Shown one piece after another: positions 7,788 to 16,372 of a stretch of 64,000 bases of DNA. Source of the stretch: JAVKFF01 sp040226215 (lineage in GTDB: Bacteria > Pseudomonadota > Alphaproteobacteria > DSM-16000 > Inquilinaceae); the NCBI GenBank assembly GCA_040226215.1, contig JAVKFF010000201.1:62001-126000 (forward strand). The letters run 5' to 3'. Under the pieces are notes generated by a model, which worked only from the letters and a program-made list of their open reading frames with translations, had not been told where the DNA came from and ran no database searches. Numbering within the stretch: position 1 is the first letter of the stretch; every line of letters starts with the position of its first letter. Made by a program: the position numbers and the translations under genes.

Positions 7788-9560
7788 ATGTCAGACAAGC
7801 AGTTGAGCGGAGCCGAAGTTGTCCTGAAAGCCCTCACCGAGCAGGGCGTCGACGTGATTTTTGGATATCCGGGCGGCGCGGTGCTGCCGATCTACGACGC
7901 ACTGTTCCAGCAGAACCATATCCGCCACGTCCTGGTGCGCCACGAGCAAGCCGCGGTGCACGCGGCGGAGGGCTATGCCCGCTCGACCGGCAAGGTCGGC
8001 GTGGTGCTGGTCACCTCCGGTCCCGGCGCGACCAACGCGGTCACCGGGCTGACCGACGCGCTGATGGACTCGATCCCCATCGTCTGCATCACCGGCCAGG
8101 TGGCGACCCATCTGATCGGCAACGACGCCTTCCAGGAATGCGACACCACGGGCATCACCCGGCCCTGCACCAAACACAACTACCTGGTGAAGGAGTCGAC
8201 CAAGCTCGCCCGCACCGTGCACGAGGCCTTCTGGGTGGCAAGGAACGGCCGTCCGGGACCGGTTGTCATCGATCTGCCGAAGGACATCCAGTTCGCGCCG
8301 GCACCCTACGTGCCGGCTGAGCAGGTGGTTCACCGCACCTATCGGCCGAAGGTCGAACCCGACCACAAGCTGGTCGAGCAGGCGGTCGAGATGATGGCGC
8401 GCGCCAAGCGGCCGATCTTCTATACCGGCGGCGGCGTGATCAATGCCGGGCCCGAGGCCTCGGCCGCCCTGACCAGGCTGGTCGACACCACCGGCTTCCC
8501 GGCCACCTCCACGCTGATGGGTCTCGGCGCCATCCCGGCCGCCAACCGGCGCTTCCTGGGCATGCTCGGCATGCACGGGACCTACGAGGCCAATCTGGCC
8601 ATGTACAATTGCGACCTGATGATCAACATCGGGGCGCGCTTCGACGACCGGGTGACGGGCCTGCTGACCGAGTTCTCGCCCGGGTCCACCAAGATCCACG
8701 TCGACATCGACCCGAGTTCGATCAACAAGAACGTCCGCGTCGACCTGCCGATCGTCGGCGATGCGGGCCGCGTGGTCGCGCTGATGGCGGAGATGTGGAA
8801 GAAGAAGGGCCTGAAGGCCAACGCCAAGGCCCTGTCCACCTGGTGGCAGCAGATCGAGCAGTGGCGCGCGCGCGAGTGCCTGAAGTTCAGCCAGCCGACC
8901 GGCAAGGGCGCGGTGATCAAGCCGCAACACGCCATCCGCAGGCTGGCGGAGATGACCGCCGATCGCGACGACGTCTACATCACCACCGAGGTCGGCCAGC
9001 ACCAGATGTGGGCGGCCCAGCACATCCCCTTCCAGAAGCCTAACCACTGGATGACCTCCGGGGGCCTCGGCACCATGGGCTACGGCTTCCCGGCGGCGGT
9101 CGGCGTGCAGATCGGCCACCCCGACGCCCTGGTGATCGACGTCGCCGGCGAGGCCTCGGTGATGATGATGATCCAGGAGATCGCCACGGCGGTGCAGTAC
9201 CGCCTGCCGGTCAAGCTCTACATCATCAACAACCAGTGGATGGGCATGGTGCGCCAGTGGCAGGAACTGCTGCATGGCGAGCGCTATTCCCAGTCCTATT
9301 CCGACTCCCTGCCCGACTTCGTGAAGCTGGCGGAAGCCTTCGGCGCCAAGGGCCTGCGCGCCCAGGAGGTCGACGAGCTCGACGGCGTGATCGCCGAGAT
9401 GATCGCTCATCCCGGTCCGGTGATCGCCGACATCGCCGTCGACCAGAAGGAGAACTGCTTCCCGATGATCCCGGGCGGCCATCCGCACTACGAGATGCTG
9501 CTCGGCCCCGAGGACAAGGCCGACCAGCCGGCTTCCGAGGACGGCATGGTTCTGGTATAG
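7788..9560 (+). CDS. ilvB: Acetolactate synthase large subunit
   Basis: This 590-residue ThDP enzyme condenses pyruvate with pyruvate or 2-ketobutyrate, the first common step of Val/Leu/Ile synthesis. The ATG at 7788 (MSDKQLSGAEVVLKAL) is the natural start. The ThDP-activating Glu lies in RHEQAAVHAAEGYAR. The central FAD-type domain and the C-terminal NNQWMGMVRQWQ signature are intact. The metal/ThDP-binding motif reads AGEAS where the textbook enzyme has GDGS or GDAS, a conservative Asp-to-Glu change. It is followed by ilvN and ilvC on the same strand. The 166-base upstream gap was checked for a branched-chain-rich leader peptide and none was seen. Confidence 0.96.
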   Translation: MSDKQLSGAEVVLKALTEQGVDVIFGYPGGAVLPIYDALFQQNHIRHVLVRHEQAAVHAAEGYARSTGKVGVVLVTSGPGATNAVTGLTDALMDSIPIVCITGQVATHLIGNDAFQECDTTGITRPCTKHNYLVKESTKLARTVHEAFWVARNGRPGPVVIDLPKDIQFAPAPYVPAEQVVHRTYRPKVEPDHKLVEQAVEMMARAKRPIFYTGGGVINAGPEASAALTRLVDTTGFPATSTLMGLGAIPAANRRFLGMLGMHGTYEANLAMYNCDLMINIGARFDDRVTGLLTEFSPGSTKIHVDIDPSSINKNVRVDLPIVGDAGRVVALMAEMWKKKGLKANAKALSTWWQQIEQWRARECLKFSQPTGKGAVIKPQHAIRRLAEMTADRDDVYITTEVGQHQMWAAQHIPFQKPNHWMTSGGLGTMGYGFPAAVGVQIGHPDALVIDVAGEASVMMMIQEIATAVQYRLPVKLYIINNQWMGMVRQWQELLHGERYSQSYSDSLPDFVKLAEAFGAKGLRAQEVDELDGVIAEMIAHPGPVIADIAVDQKENCFPMIPGGHPHYEMLLGPEDKADQPASEDGMVLV

Positions 9561-9649
9561 GCGGCGCGCGTATCACCGACGCCGGCGTCACGTCAGGCGG
9601 CGGCCTTTCCCGTCGAGAAAACGAAAATCCAACGTCGCGGCTGCCTGCC

Positions 9650-10174
9650 ATGCCCCCTCAGGAACCTACCGAACGCCATACCATCGCGGTCATCGTCGAT
9701 AACGAGCCGGGCGTGCTGGCGCGCGTGATCGGCCTGTTCTCCGGCCGCGGCTACAATATCGAGAGCCTCACGGTCGCCGAGATCGACCACACCGGCCAGC
9801 GCAGCCGTATCACCATCGTGACCAGCGGCACGCCGATGATCATCGAGCAGATCAAGGCGCAGCTCGAACGCCTGGTGCCGGTGCACCGGGTCAACGACCT
9901 GACCATCGAGGGACCGTCGGTGGAGCGCGAACTGGCGCTCGTGAAGGTGCGCGGCGCCGGCGACAAGCGCATCGAGAGCCTGCGCATCGCCGAGATCTTC
10001 CGTGCCAAGGTGGTCGACAGCACGACCGAAAGCTTCGTCTTCGAGGTGACCGGCAGTGCGGAGAAGATCGACGCCTTCACCGGGCTGATGGCACCGCTGG
10101 GCATGGTCGAGCTTGCCCGCACCGGCGCGGCGGCGATCAGCCGCGGCCAGGAAGGCCTGTTCCTAGACCCCTGA
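9650..10174 (+). CDS. ilvN: Acetolactate synthase small (regulatory) subunit
   Basis: This 174-residue regulatory subunit confers valine feedback inhibition on the large subunit. The N-terminal ACT domain is recognisable (TIAVIVDNEPGVLARVIGLF, residues 11-30, then GRGYNIESLTV), followed by the second ACT-like half with VDSTTESFVFEVTG. The start at the ATG at 9650 (MPPQEPTERHT) is chosen because ACT homology begins about 10 residues later. It is 89 bases after ilvB and 82 bases before ilvC, consistent with one operon. Length matches the long IlvH type of other proteobacteria. Confidence 0.95.
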   Translation: MPPQEPTERHTIAVIVDNEPGVLARVIGLFSGRGYNIESLTVAEIDHTGQRSRITIVTSGTPMIIEQIKAQLERLVPVHRVNDLTIEGPSVERELALVKVRGAGDKRIESLRIAEIFRAKVVDSTTESFVFEVTGSAEKIDAFTGLMAPLGMVELARTGAAAISRGQEGLFLDP

Positions 10175-10256
10175 GGTCCGCCCCGTTCCCAGGGCCGGCC
10201 GGCGCCGGCGCCAGCTGACAAGACCAACCGAGTTCAAGAGAGGACGAAAGAAGGCC

Positions 10257-11276
<1,020 letters not shown>

Positions 11277-11308
11277 TCGTCGCGCCAAGACGCGCGGTGA
11301 CGGGGATC

Positions 11309-11339
11309 AGGGCGGCGCCGCGGGCAGCCGCCCTTTTTC
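11309..11339 (+). terminator. Rho-independent terminator after ilvC
   Basis: AGGGCGGC and GCCGCCCT form a perfect 8-bp stem with a 10-base GC-rich loop, followed by TTTTTCT. It starts 33 bases after the ilvC stop. Confidence 0.82.
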
Positions 11340-11472
11340 TCGGGCCATCGGCGGTGCGCCCGACCGTGCGATCATCGCCGTCCACCTGCCGGCCGCGTCC
11401 ACGTGGCGGCGGGGGTGAGCCCGTTTTCGCGATCCCTTCGCATGGCAGGCGCCCCGCATCGACGTCGGGGGC

Positions 11473-12336
11473 CTAGCCGCCCGGCGTCAGGTCGAGCCGT
11501 GCCGAACCGGTTTCGGGATCGAAGGGAAAGGAGACATGCTGGTGGATCATCAGCCACCTGCCGTCCCGCCGCTGGAAGACGCGGGTGCCGCGTGACCACA
11601 TCTCGTTCACTACCGTGCCGTTCTCGCGCGTGGCCATCCGGTTCAGACCCCAGGCGACCGCGATATCGCCGCGCACGATGATGGCGTGGTCGGGGACGTC
11701 CCAGCGGAACTCCGGCCCCGCCAACCGGAAGCCCCTGGCGCATTCTGCGCGCACGCCGGCGATGTTCCGCACCTCCAGGGGCGCGCTGTGCTCATAGCTG
11801 ATGACGTCCTCGGCGATGCGCTCCATCGACGCGTCGAGATCCTTGCGCTCGGAAGCCGCGAACCAGGTCTCGAACTCCGCTCGTAGCTCCGCCTCGCCCA
11901 GCCGGTTCCGCAGCCTGTCGAAGCAGGTGCCCCAGCCATCGGCCATGCCGTCACGCTGGGCGGCGGAGACCAGCCCGGCCTGGGAAAAACGCATGACCGT
12001 GCCGTCGCCATCGGGGGCGAAGGTCACGACGATCCGCGTGTCCCGCACGCCGCCCGGCAGGTCTTGCGTCAGGGTCAGTTCGAGGCGGGTGGGCCGGTCG
12101 ATGACGGTATAGGTTCCCGTCTCGGCGATATCGACGCCGTCCGGGCTCCGGTAGACGACCCGCCAGGTACCGCCCGGCTGCGCATCCGCCTCGGCTTTCA
12201 TGCCCGTGAAACCTTCGGGCGAAAACCAGTCCTTGAGCGCCTCCGCGTCCAGCCACTGTGCGAACACCGTCTCTGGGCTCGCGTCGAAGCGTCGTTCAAT
12301 GACGATGTGAAAGCCGGTGCCGTCAGTCTGTGCCAT
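11473..12336 (-). CDS. SRPBCC (AHSA1-like) domain fused to a SnoaL/NTF2-like domain
   Basis: This 287-residue two-domain protein has residues about 8-145 matching the AHSA1/START-like SRPBCC fold (ERRFDASPETVFAQWLD, WGTCFDRLRNRL). Residues about 150-285 resemble a SnoaL-type NTF2-like domain (FETWFAASERKDLDASMERI, then VFQRRDGRWLMIHQHVS). Both folds form hydrophobic pockets for small ligands; no substrate can be named. Its start overlaps the end of the ArsR gene by 14 bases, so the two form an operon. ArsR plus AHSA1 pairs are common, whereas fusion to a SnoaL domain is less usual. It may be a binding or detoxification protein controlled by its neighbour; this is an inference. Confidence 0.8.
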   Translation of the reverse strand: MAQTDGTGFHIVIERRFDASPETVFAQWLDAEALKDWFSPEGFTGMKAEADAQPGGTWRVVYRSPDGVDIAETGTYTVIDRPTRLELTLTQDLPGGVRDTRIVVTFAPDGDGTVMRFSQAGLVSAAQRDGMADGWGTCFDRLRNRLGEAELRAEFETWFAASERKDLDASMERIAEDVISYEHSAPLEVRNIAGVRAECARGFRLAGPEFRWDVPDHAIIVRGDIAVAWGLNRMATRENGTVVNEMWSRGTRVFQRRDGRWLMIHQHVSFPFDPETGSARLDLTPGG

Positions 12337-12661
12337 GGGAACCCTTCCCCTTTTCCAGTCTCTTCTCCAGGCGATCGAACCGCGCGGTCCAGAGCGAGCG
12401 GTAGTCGTCCAGCCAGCGGTCGACCGCCAGCAGCGGCGTCGCGACGATCCGGCTTGGCCGACGCTGGGCGTCGCGGCTCCGGGTCACCAGCCCGGCGCTT
12501 TCCAGCACGGCGATATGCTTGCTGACGGCCCGTGCGGTCATCGCGAACGGCAGGGCCAGTTCGGAAACCGAGGCCTCGCCAAGCCGTAGTCGGGCCAGGA
12601 TCGCCCGCCTCGTGCTGTCCGCCAGCGCCGAAAACACACGGTCGAGTTCAGGATCCGTCAT
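12323..12661 (-). CDS. ArsR-family winged-helix transcriptional regulator
   Basis: This 112-residue compact winged-helix protein has the ArsR signature FSALADSTRRAILARL at residues 10-25, the recognition helix region VSELALPFAMTARAVSKHIAVL, and a beta-wing GLVTRSRDAQRRPSRI. No metal-binding Cys pairs are visible, so it is likely a non-metal ArsR of the type that partners AHSA1 proteins. It is translationally coupled to the SRPBCC gene downstream. The region upstream of its start is rich in short GGAAC/GTTCC dyads that could be its own operator (see 12674-12704). Confidence 0.9.
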   Translation of the reverse strand: MTDPELDRVFSALADSTRRAILARLRLGEASVSELALPFAMTARAVSKHIAVLESAGLVTRSRDAQRRPSRIVATPLLAVDRWLDDYRSLWTARFDRLEKRLEKGKGSHGTD

Positions 12662-12673
12662 CTGCCCTCTTTC

Positions 12674-12704
12674 GGAACTAAATGATTCCGGAACTTATCG
12701 GTTC
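12674..12704. promoter_or_regulatory. Dyad-rich putative ArsR operator
   Basis: Immediately upstream of arsR (12 bases from the start) lie GGAACTAAATGATTCC (12674-12689) and GAACTTATCGGTTC (12691-12704), joined by the palindrome TTCCGGAA. Each has only short 4-bp arms, but they are tandem and correctly placed for autoregulation. The assignment is inferred from position. Confidence 0.4.
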
Positions 12705-12931
12705 TGTATCACCGCGTCAATCCCGATGCGAACGCGCGGTCGTTCGACTTCGGGGCGTTGATGGCGGGGCGGCATGCCGTCTACACTCGCGCAGTCGCCT
12801 GGCGCAGTTCCTCGCTTGCACGCATACGTTGCGGGTTTCGACGCCTTTCCATATTGAATAGGTGGCGGGCGCCGCGAGTTCCGCTAGGATCGTCGTTTCC
12901 GGGGCGGGGCAGAGGCGAGGGGAGGCGAGCG

Positions 12932-14602
12932 ATGGCAACACCGGTGCGCCATGTCACCATTGTCGGCGGCGGCACCGCCGGCTGGCTGACGGCCACGATG
13001 CTGATCACTTTCCTGAACCGCGGTGCGCCGCAGCGCCGGGTCGAGGTGACGCTGATCGAGAGCCCGAACACGCCGACCATCGGCGTCGGCGAGGCGACGG
13101 TGCCCGGCATGGTGCGCATGCTGCGTCAGCTCGACATCGACGAGCGCGCCTTCATCAAGGCCTGCAACGTCTCCTTCAAGCTGGGCGTGCGCTTCGTCGG
13201 CTGGAATCTTTGGCCGGACGGTACGTCGCGCACCTTCTTCCACCCGTTCCAGACCGGGCCGCACCTCGCTGGCTACAACGGCGCCTATTTCTTCCACCGC
13301 TTCGTCGGGCCGCGCTCTAGCTTCGTCGACCACATCGTCGCCAACAAGGACGCCGTCGACCGTCAGAAAGGCCCCAAGCCGTTCGGCTCCAAGGATTACG
13401 AGTCGGCGATGGCCTACGCCTATCACGTCGATGCCGGGCTGTTCGCCGACTTCCTGCGCGACGTCTGCGTCGAGCGCGGCGTCACCCATATCCGCGACGA
13501 CGTCGAGGCGGTCAATCTCGACGAGCGCGGCTTCGTCGCCTCCCTCGAACTCCGGGAGGCGGGTGCCCACCCGGTCGAGCTGGTAGTCGACTGCACCGGC
13601 TTCCGCGGCCTGATCGCGCAATCGGCCATGGGCGAGCCGTTCATCCCCTGGGGCAATCATTTGCTGTGCGACAGCGCGCTGGCCGTGCAGATCCCGCACG
13701 AGGAGAACCGGGAGATCGAGCCCAGCACGACCTCGACCGCGCTGGGCGCGGGCTGGGTGTGGAACGTGCCGCTCTTCAACCGGGTCGGCACCGGCTATGT
13801 CTATTCCTCGAAGTTCCGCAGCGAGGAGGAGGCACGGGCGGAGTTCCTGGCCCATCTCGGGCCGCGCGCCGAGGGGCGGGAGCCGCGCGGGCTGAAGATG
13901 CGCATCGGCCATCTGCGCCGGCCCTGGGTGAAGAACTGCGTGACCGTCGGCCTGTCGAGCGGCTTCATCGAGCCGCTGGAATCGACGGCGATCTACTCCA
14001 TCGAGATGGCGGCGCGCTGGATCGTCGACGGCTTCCCGACCCGCGACATGCCGCAGGGCCTGCTCAATCGCTACAACGGCCGGATGACGCGGCTCTACGA
14101 GGAGATCCGCGACTTCGTGATGGTCCACTACCTGCTGTCCAACCGCGACGAGCCGTTCTGGCGCGCGGCGCGCGAGGAGGTCGACGTTCCCGAGCGGCTG
14201 ACCGAGTGGCTGGAGATGTGGGCGAACTGCCTGCCGGCCGATATCGACGTCGCCGGCAACCAGCTCTTCAACGAGTGGAACTTCCTCTACGTGCTCTATG
14301 GCAAGGGCTTCTTCGACGACAAGGAGTTCGGGCTCGAGGCCATCGTCTCGCCGCAGCCCTGGACCCAGTTCACCGACCAGTTGAACCGCGCCAAGCGGCA
14401 GTTCCGCAAGGGACTGCCCGCGCATGCCGACCTGCTGCGCCACCTGCGCGGCGAAGGGGACGGCGTCGACGACGCCACTGCCAGCCTGATCACCGGAACC
14501 TTCGGCGACACCCAGGCCTTCAGCGGACCGACCCAGGCCGCCGTCTCCGCCCCGCAATTCGATCCCCGGCGCTACCTGCGCGGGCCCACGGTGCGCCGCT
14601 GA
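12932..14602 (+). CDS. Flavin-dependent tryptophan halogenase-like enzyme
   Basis: This 556-residue enzyme starts at the ATG at 12932, preceded by GGGGAGG. It carries the FAD-binding GGGTAGW motif (residues 12-18), the halogenase Lys83 (NVSFKLGVRFVGW), a WVWNVP variant of the WxWxIP fingerprint that blocks monooxygenase activity, and Glu347 in GFIEPLESTAI. Lys79 and Glu346 are the equivalents in PrnA. Family enzymes use FADH2, O2 and halide to chlorinate or brominate tryptophan or other arenes. No flavin reductase, peptide synthetase or other biosynthetic gene lies nearby, so the substrate is unknown. Its neighbours are arsR (divergent) and cfa (convergent). Confidence 0.88.
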   Translation: MATPVRHVTIVGGGTAGWLTATMLITFLNRGAPQRRVEVTLIESPNTPTIGVGEATVPGMVRMLRQLDIDERAFIKACNVSFKLGVRFVGWNLWPDGTSRTFFHPFQTGPHLAGYNGAYFFHRFVGPRSSFVDHIVANKDAVDRQKGPKPFGSKDYESAMAYAYHVDAGLFADFLRDVCVERGVTHIRDDVEAVNLDERGFVASLELREAGAHPVELVVDCTGFRGLIAQSAMGEPFIPWGNHLLCDSALAVQIPHEENREIEPSTTSTALGAGWVWNVPLFNRVGTGYVYSSKFRSEEEARAEFLAHLGPRAEGREPRGLKMRIGHLRRPWVKNCVTVGLSSGFIEPLESTAIYSIEMAARWIVDGFPTRDMPQGLLNRYNGRMTRLYEEIRDFVMVHYLLSNRDEPFWRAAREEVDVPERLTEWLEMWANCLPADIDVAGNQLFNEWNFLYVLYGKGFFDDKEFGLEAIVSPQPWTQFTDQLNRAKRQFRKGLPAHADLLRHLRGEGDGVDDATASLITGTFGDTQAFSGPTQAAVSAPQFDPRRYLRGPTVRR

Positions 14603-14654
14603 GGGCTCGCCGCGGCGGCGGATCCGGGGCGCACGCCGGACGGGCCTCTCCGGC

Positions 14655-15911
14655 CTACTCCGCCGCTGCCTGACCGGCGCCGGCGCCGGTGCCGCTCGAC
14701 CGGTCGTGCAGGTCGCGTTCGCCGTCGATCATGTAGTCGCGGGTCAGCGGCACCGCGGCGCGGTCCCGGGTCAGCTGCATCTGGAAGACGTGCCCGCCCT
14801 CGTAGCGGAAATAGGCCTCGCAGGCGGCGAGGTAGAACTCCCACATGCGGCAGAACCGCTCGTCGTTGATCTCCTTCACCCGTTCGAGGTTGGCGAGGAA
14901 GCGCTGGCGCCAGTGCTTCAGCGTCAGGGCGTAGTGCAGGCGCAGGACCTCGCAATCCGTCACCCACAGACCGGAACGCTCGGTCGACTGGAAAACCTCC
15001 GACAGGGCCGGGGTGTAGCCGCCGGGGAAGATGTATTTGCGGATCCAGGTGCCGGTCGAGCCGGGCGGGTCCTTGCGGCCGATGGAGTGCAGCAGCGCCA
15101 CGCCGTCCGGCTTCAGGATGTCGCGGACCTTGGCGAAGAAGGTGTCGTAGTTGGGCACGCCGACATGCTCGAACATGCCGACCGAGACGATGCGGTCTAA
15201 GCGCTCGTCGACATTGCGGTAGTCCATCAGCTCGAGGCGAACCCTGCCGTCCAGACCGGCCGCCTTCACGCGCTCGCGCCCCAGCTCGAGCTGTGCTTCC
15301 GACAGCGTGATGCCCAGCACCTCGACATCGGTCATCTCGGCCAGCGTCATCGCCATGCCGCCCCAGCCGCAGCCGATGTCCAGCACCTTCATGCCCGGTT
15401 TCAGGGCGAGCTTGGCGGCGATGTGCAGCTTCTTGTTCAGCTGCGCCTGCTCCAAGGTCTCGTCTGGCGCCCGGAAATAGGCGCAGGAATACTGCATGTC
15501 CTGGTCGAGGAAGAGGCGGTAGAGATCGTTCGAGATGTCGTAATGGTGAGCGACGTTGGACTTGGCGCGCTTGAGCCGGTTCGCCTGGTGCAGCGGCCGC
15601 AACACGCGGTCGAAGCGGGAGAGCCAGCGATAGGCGGCGATATCGGCCAGATTGTCCCGGTTCGACAGCATCACTTCGAGCAGCTGGTAGATGTCGTGGC
15701 CGACCGGCTCCAGCGTGCCGTCCATGTAGCCCTCGCCGAAGGCCAGTTCGGTCTTGAAGACGAGCGAGCGGTAAAGCGACTTGTCCTTGAGGCGCATCGT
15801 TGCCTCCGGCCCGGGAGCGCCCTCGAACCGGTGCGTACGGCCATCGACGTCGATCACGGTCAGCCGGCCCGTCCGGATCAGGCGACTGAGGACCTTCGAC
15901 AGCAGCTGCAT
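14655..15911 (-). CDS. cfa: Cyclopropane-fatty-acyl-phospholipid synthase
   Basis: This 418-residue SAM-dependent enzyme methylenates cis double bonds of membrane phospholipid acyl chains. The N-terminal lipid-binding part is followed by NVAHHYDISNDLYRLFLD, the SAM motif LDIGCGWGGMAM, GITLSEAQ, and the catalytic region SVGMFEHVGVPNY. The later HSIGR and YIFPGGYTP motifs are all characteristic. The C-terminus has a short Gly/Ala tail. It converges on the halogenase gene and diverges from the leuA leader. A 17-bp palindrome sits 55 bases upstream of its start. Confidence 0.95.
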   Translation of the reverse strand: MQLLSKVLSRLIRTGRLTVIDVDGRTHRFEGAPGPEATMRLKDKSLYRSLVFKTELAFGEGYMDGTLEPVGHDIYQLLEVMLSNRDNLADIAAYRWLSRFDRVLRPLHQANRLKRAKSNVAHHYDISNDLYRLFLDQDMQYSCAYFRAPDETLEQAQLNKKLHIAAKLALKPGMKVLDIGCGWGGMAMTLAEMTDVEVLGITLSEAQLELGRERVKAAGLDGRVRLELMDYRNVDERLDRIVSVGMFEHVGVPNYDTFFAKVRDILKPDGVALLHSIGRKDPPGSTGTWIRKYIFPGGYTPALSEVFQSTERSGLWVTDCEVLRLHYALTLKHWRQRFLANLERVKEINDERFCRMWEFYLAACEAYFRYEGGHVFQMQLTRDRAAVPLTRDYMIDGERDLHDRSSGTGAGAGQAAAE

Positions 15912-15965
15912 GGTTGCAGACCCTTCACGTCGTTGATCAGTTTCCGGGGTCAGTCTGCCATATGA

Positions 15966-15982
15966 CTTGGAAGCATTCCAAG
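15966..15982. promoter_or_regulatory. 17-bp palindrome between cfa and the leuA leader
   Basis: CTTGGAAGCATTCCAAG is an inverted repeat with perfect 7-bp arms around GCA. It lies 55 bases upstream of the cfa start and 80 bases upstream of the leu leader ATG, in the only non-coding space between them. It has no T-run and is more likely an operator than a terminator; the regulator is unknown. Confidence 0.45.
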
Positions 15983-16061
15983 ATTGTCAACCATGCGGAC
16001 ATGCCGGGTCTGCACCGGTTTTCGCTTGCCATTGGCGGCGGTTTTCGCGCAGCCTGTGCCG

Positions 16062-16184
16062 ATGATCGACGCGTCCACGAGTTTCCGGCTCCCGACCGAC
16101 GCCCCCGCGGGCGCCGCGGTGCCTGCGCGCGATCTGCTACTCGGCCTCCTTCTCCTGCGACTTAGCCGCCCCTGGGCGCGCTGA
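16062..16184 (+). CDS. leuL: Leu-rich leader peptide upstream of leuA (putative attenuator)
   Basis: A short plus-strand frame starts at the ATG at 16062 (a shorter version could start at a downstream GTG). It ends at the TGA at 16182-16184, 188 bases before leuA. Codons between 16134 and 16163 read Leu-Leu-Leu-Gly-Leu-Leu-Leu-Leu-Arg-Leu: eight Leu in ten codons, including the unusual CTA and CTT. Such runs in front of leuA are the hallmark of ribosome-mediated transcription attenuation, in which stalling at scarce Leu-tRNA prevents terminator formation. Short dyads lie between the leader and leuA (e.g. TACCG-GGGA-CGGTA and GGGG-ACT-CCCC), but I could not define the alternative pairings by eye. 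No clear Shine-Dalgarno precedes the ATG. Confidence 0.6.
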   Translation: MIDASTSFRLPTDAPAGAAVPARDLLLGLLLLRLSRPWAR

Positions 16185-16372
16185 GGCTGGGACTGGGCAT
16201 CGCTTAAGGTCGAGCGCGAGAACCAATCCCGAGCGAGCGCTCAGGGGACTCCCCGAAGGCCGGTTCCGCCGACATCCAAGTGCCATACGACTTTTCAGGC
16301 GGTACCGGGGACGGTAACAGACTGTCTCGACCGTTTCGGGCCGAACGCCCAGCGATGGAGCTTTGACAAGCG

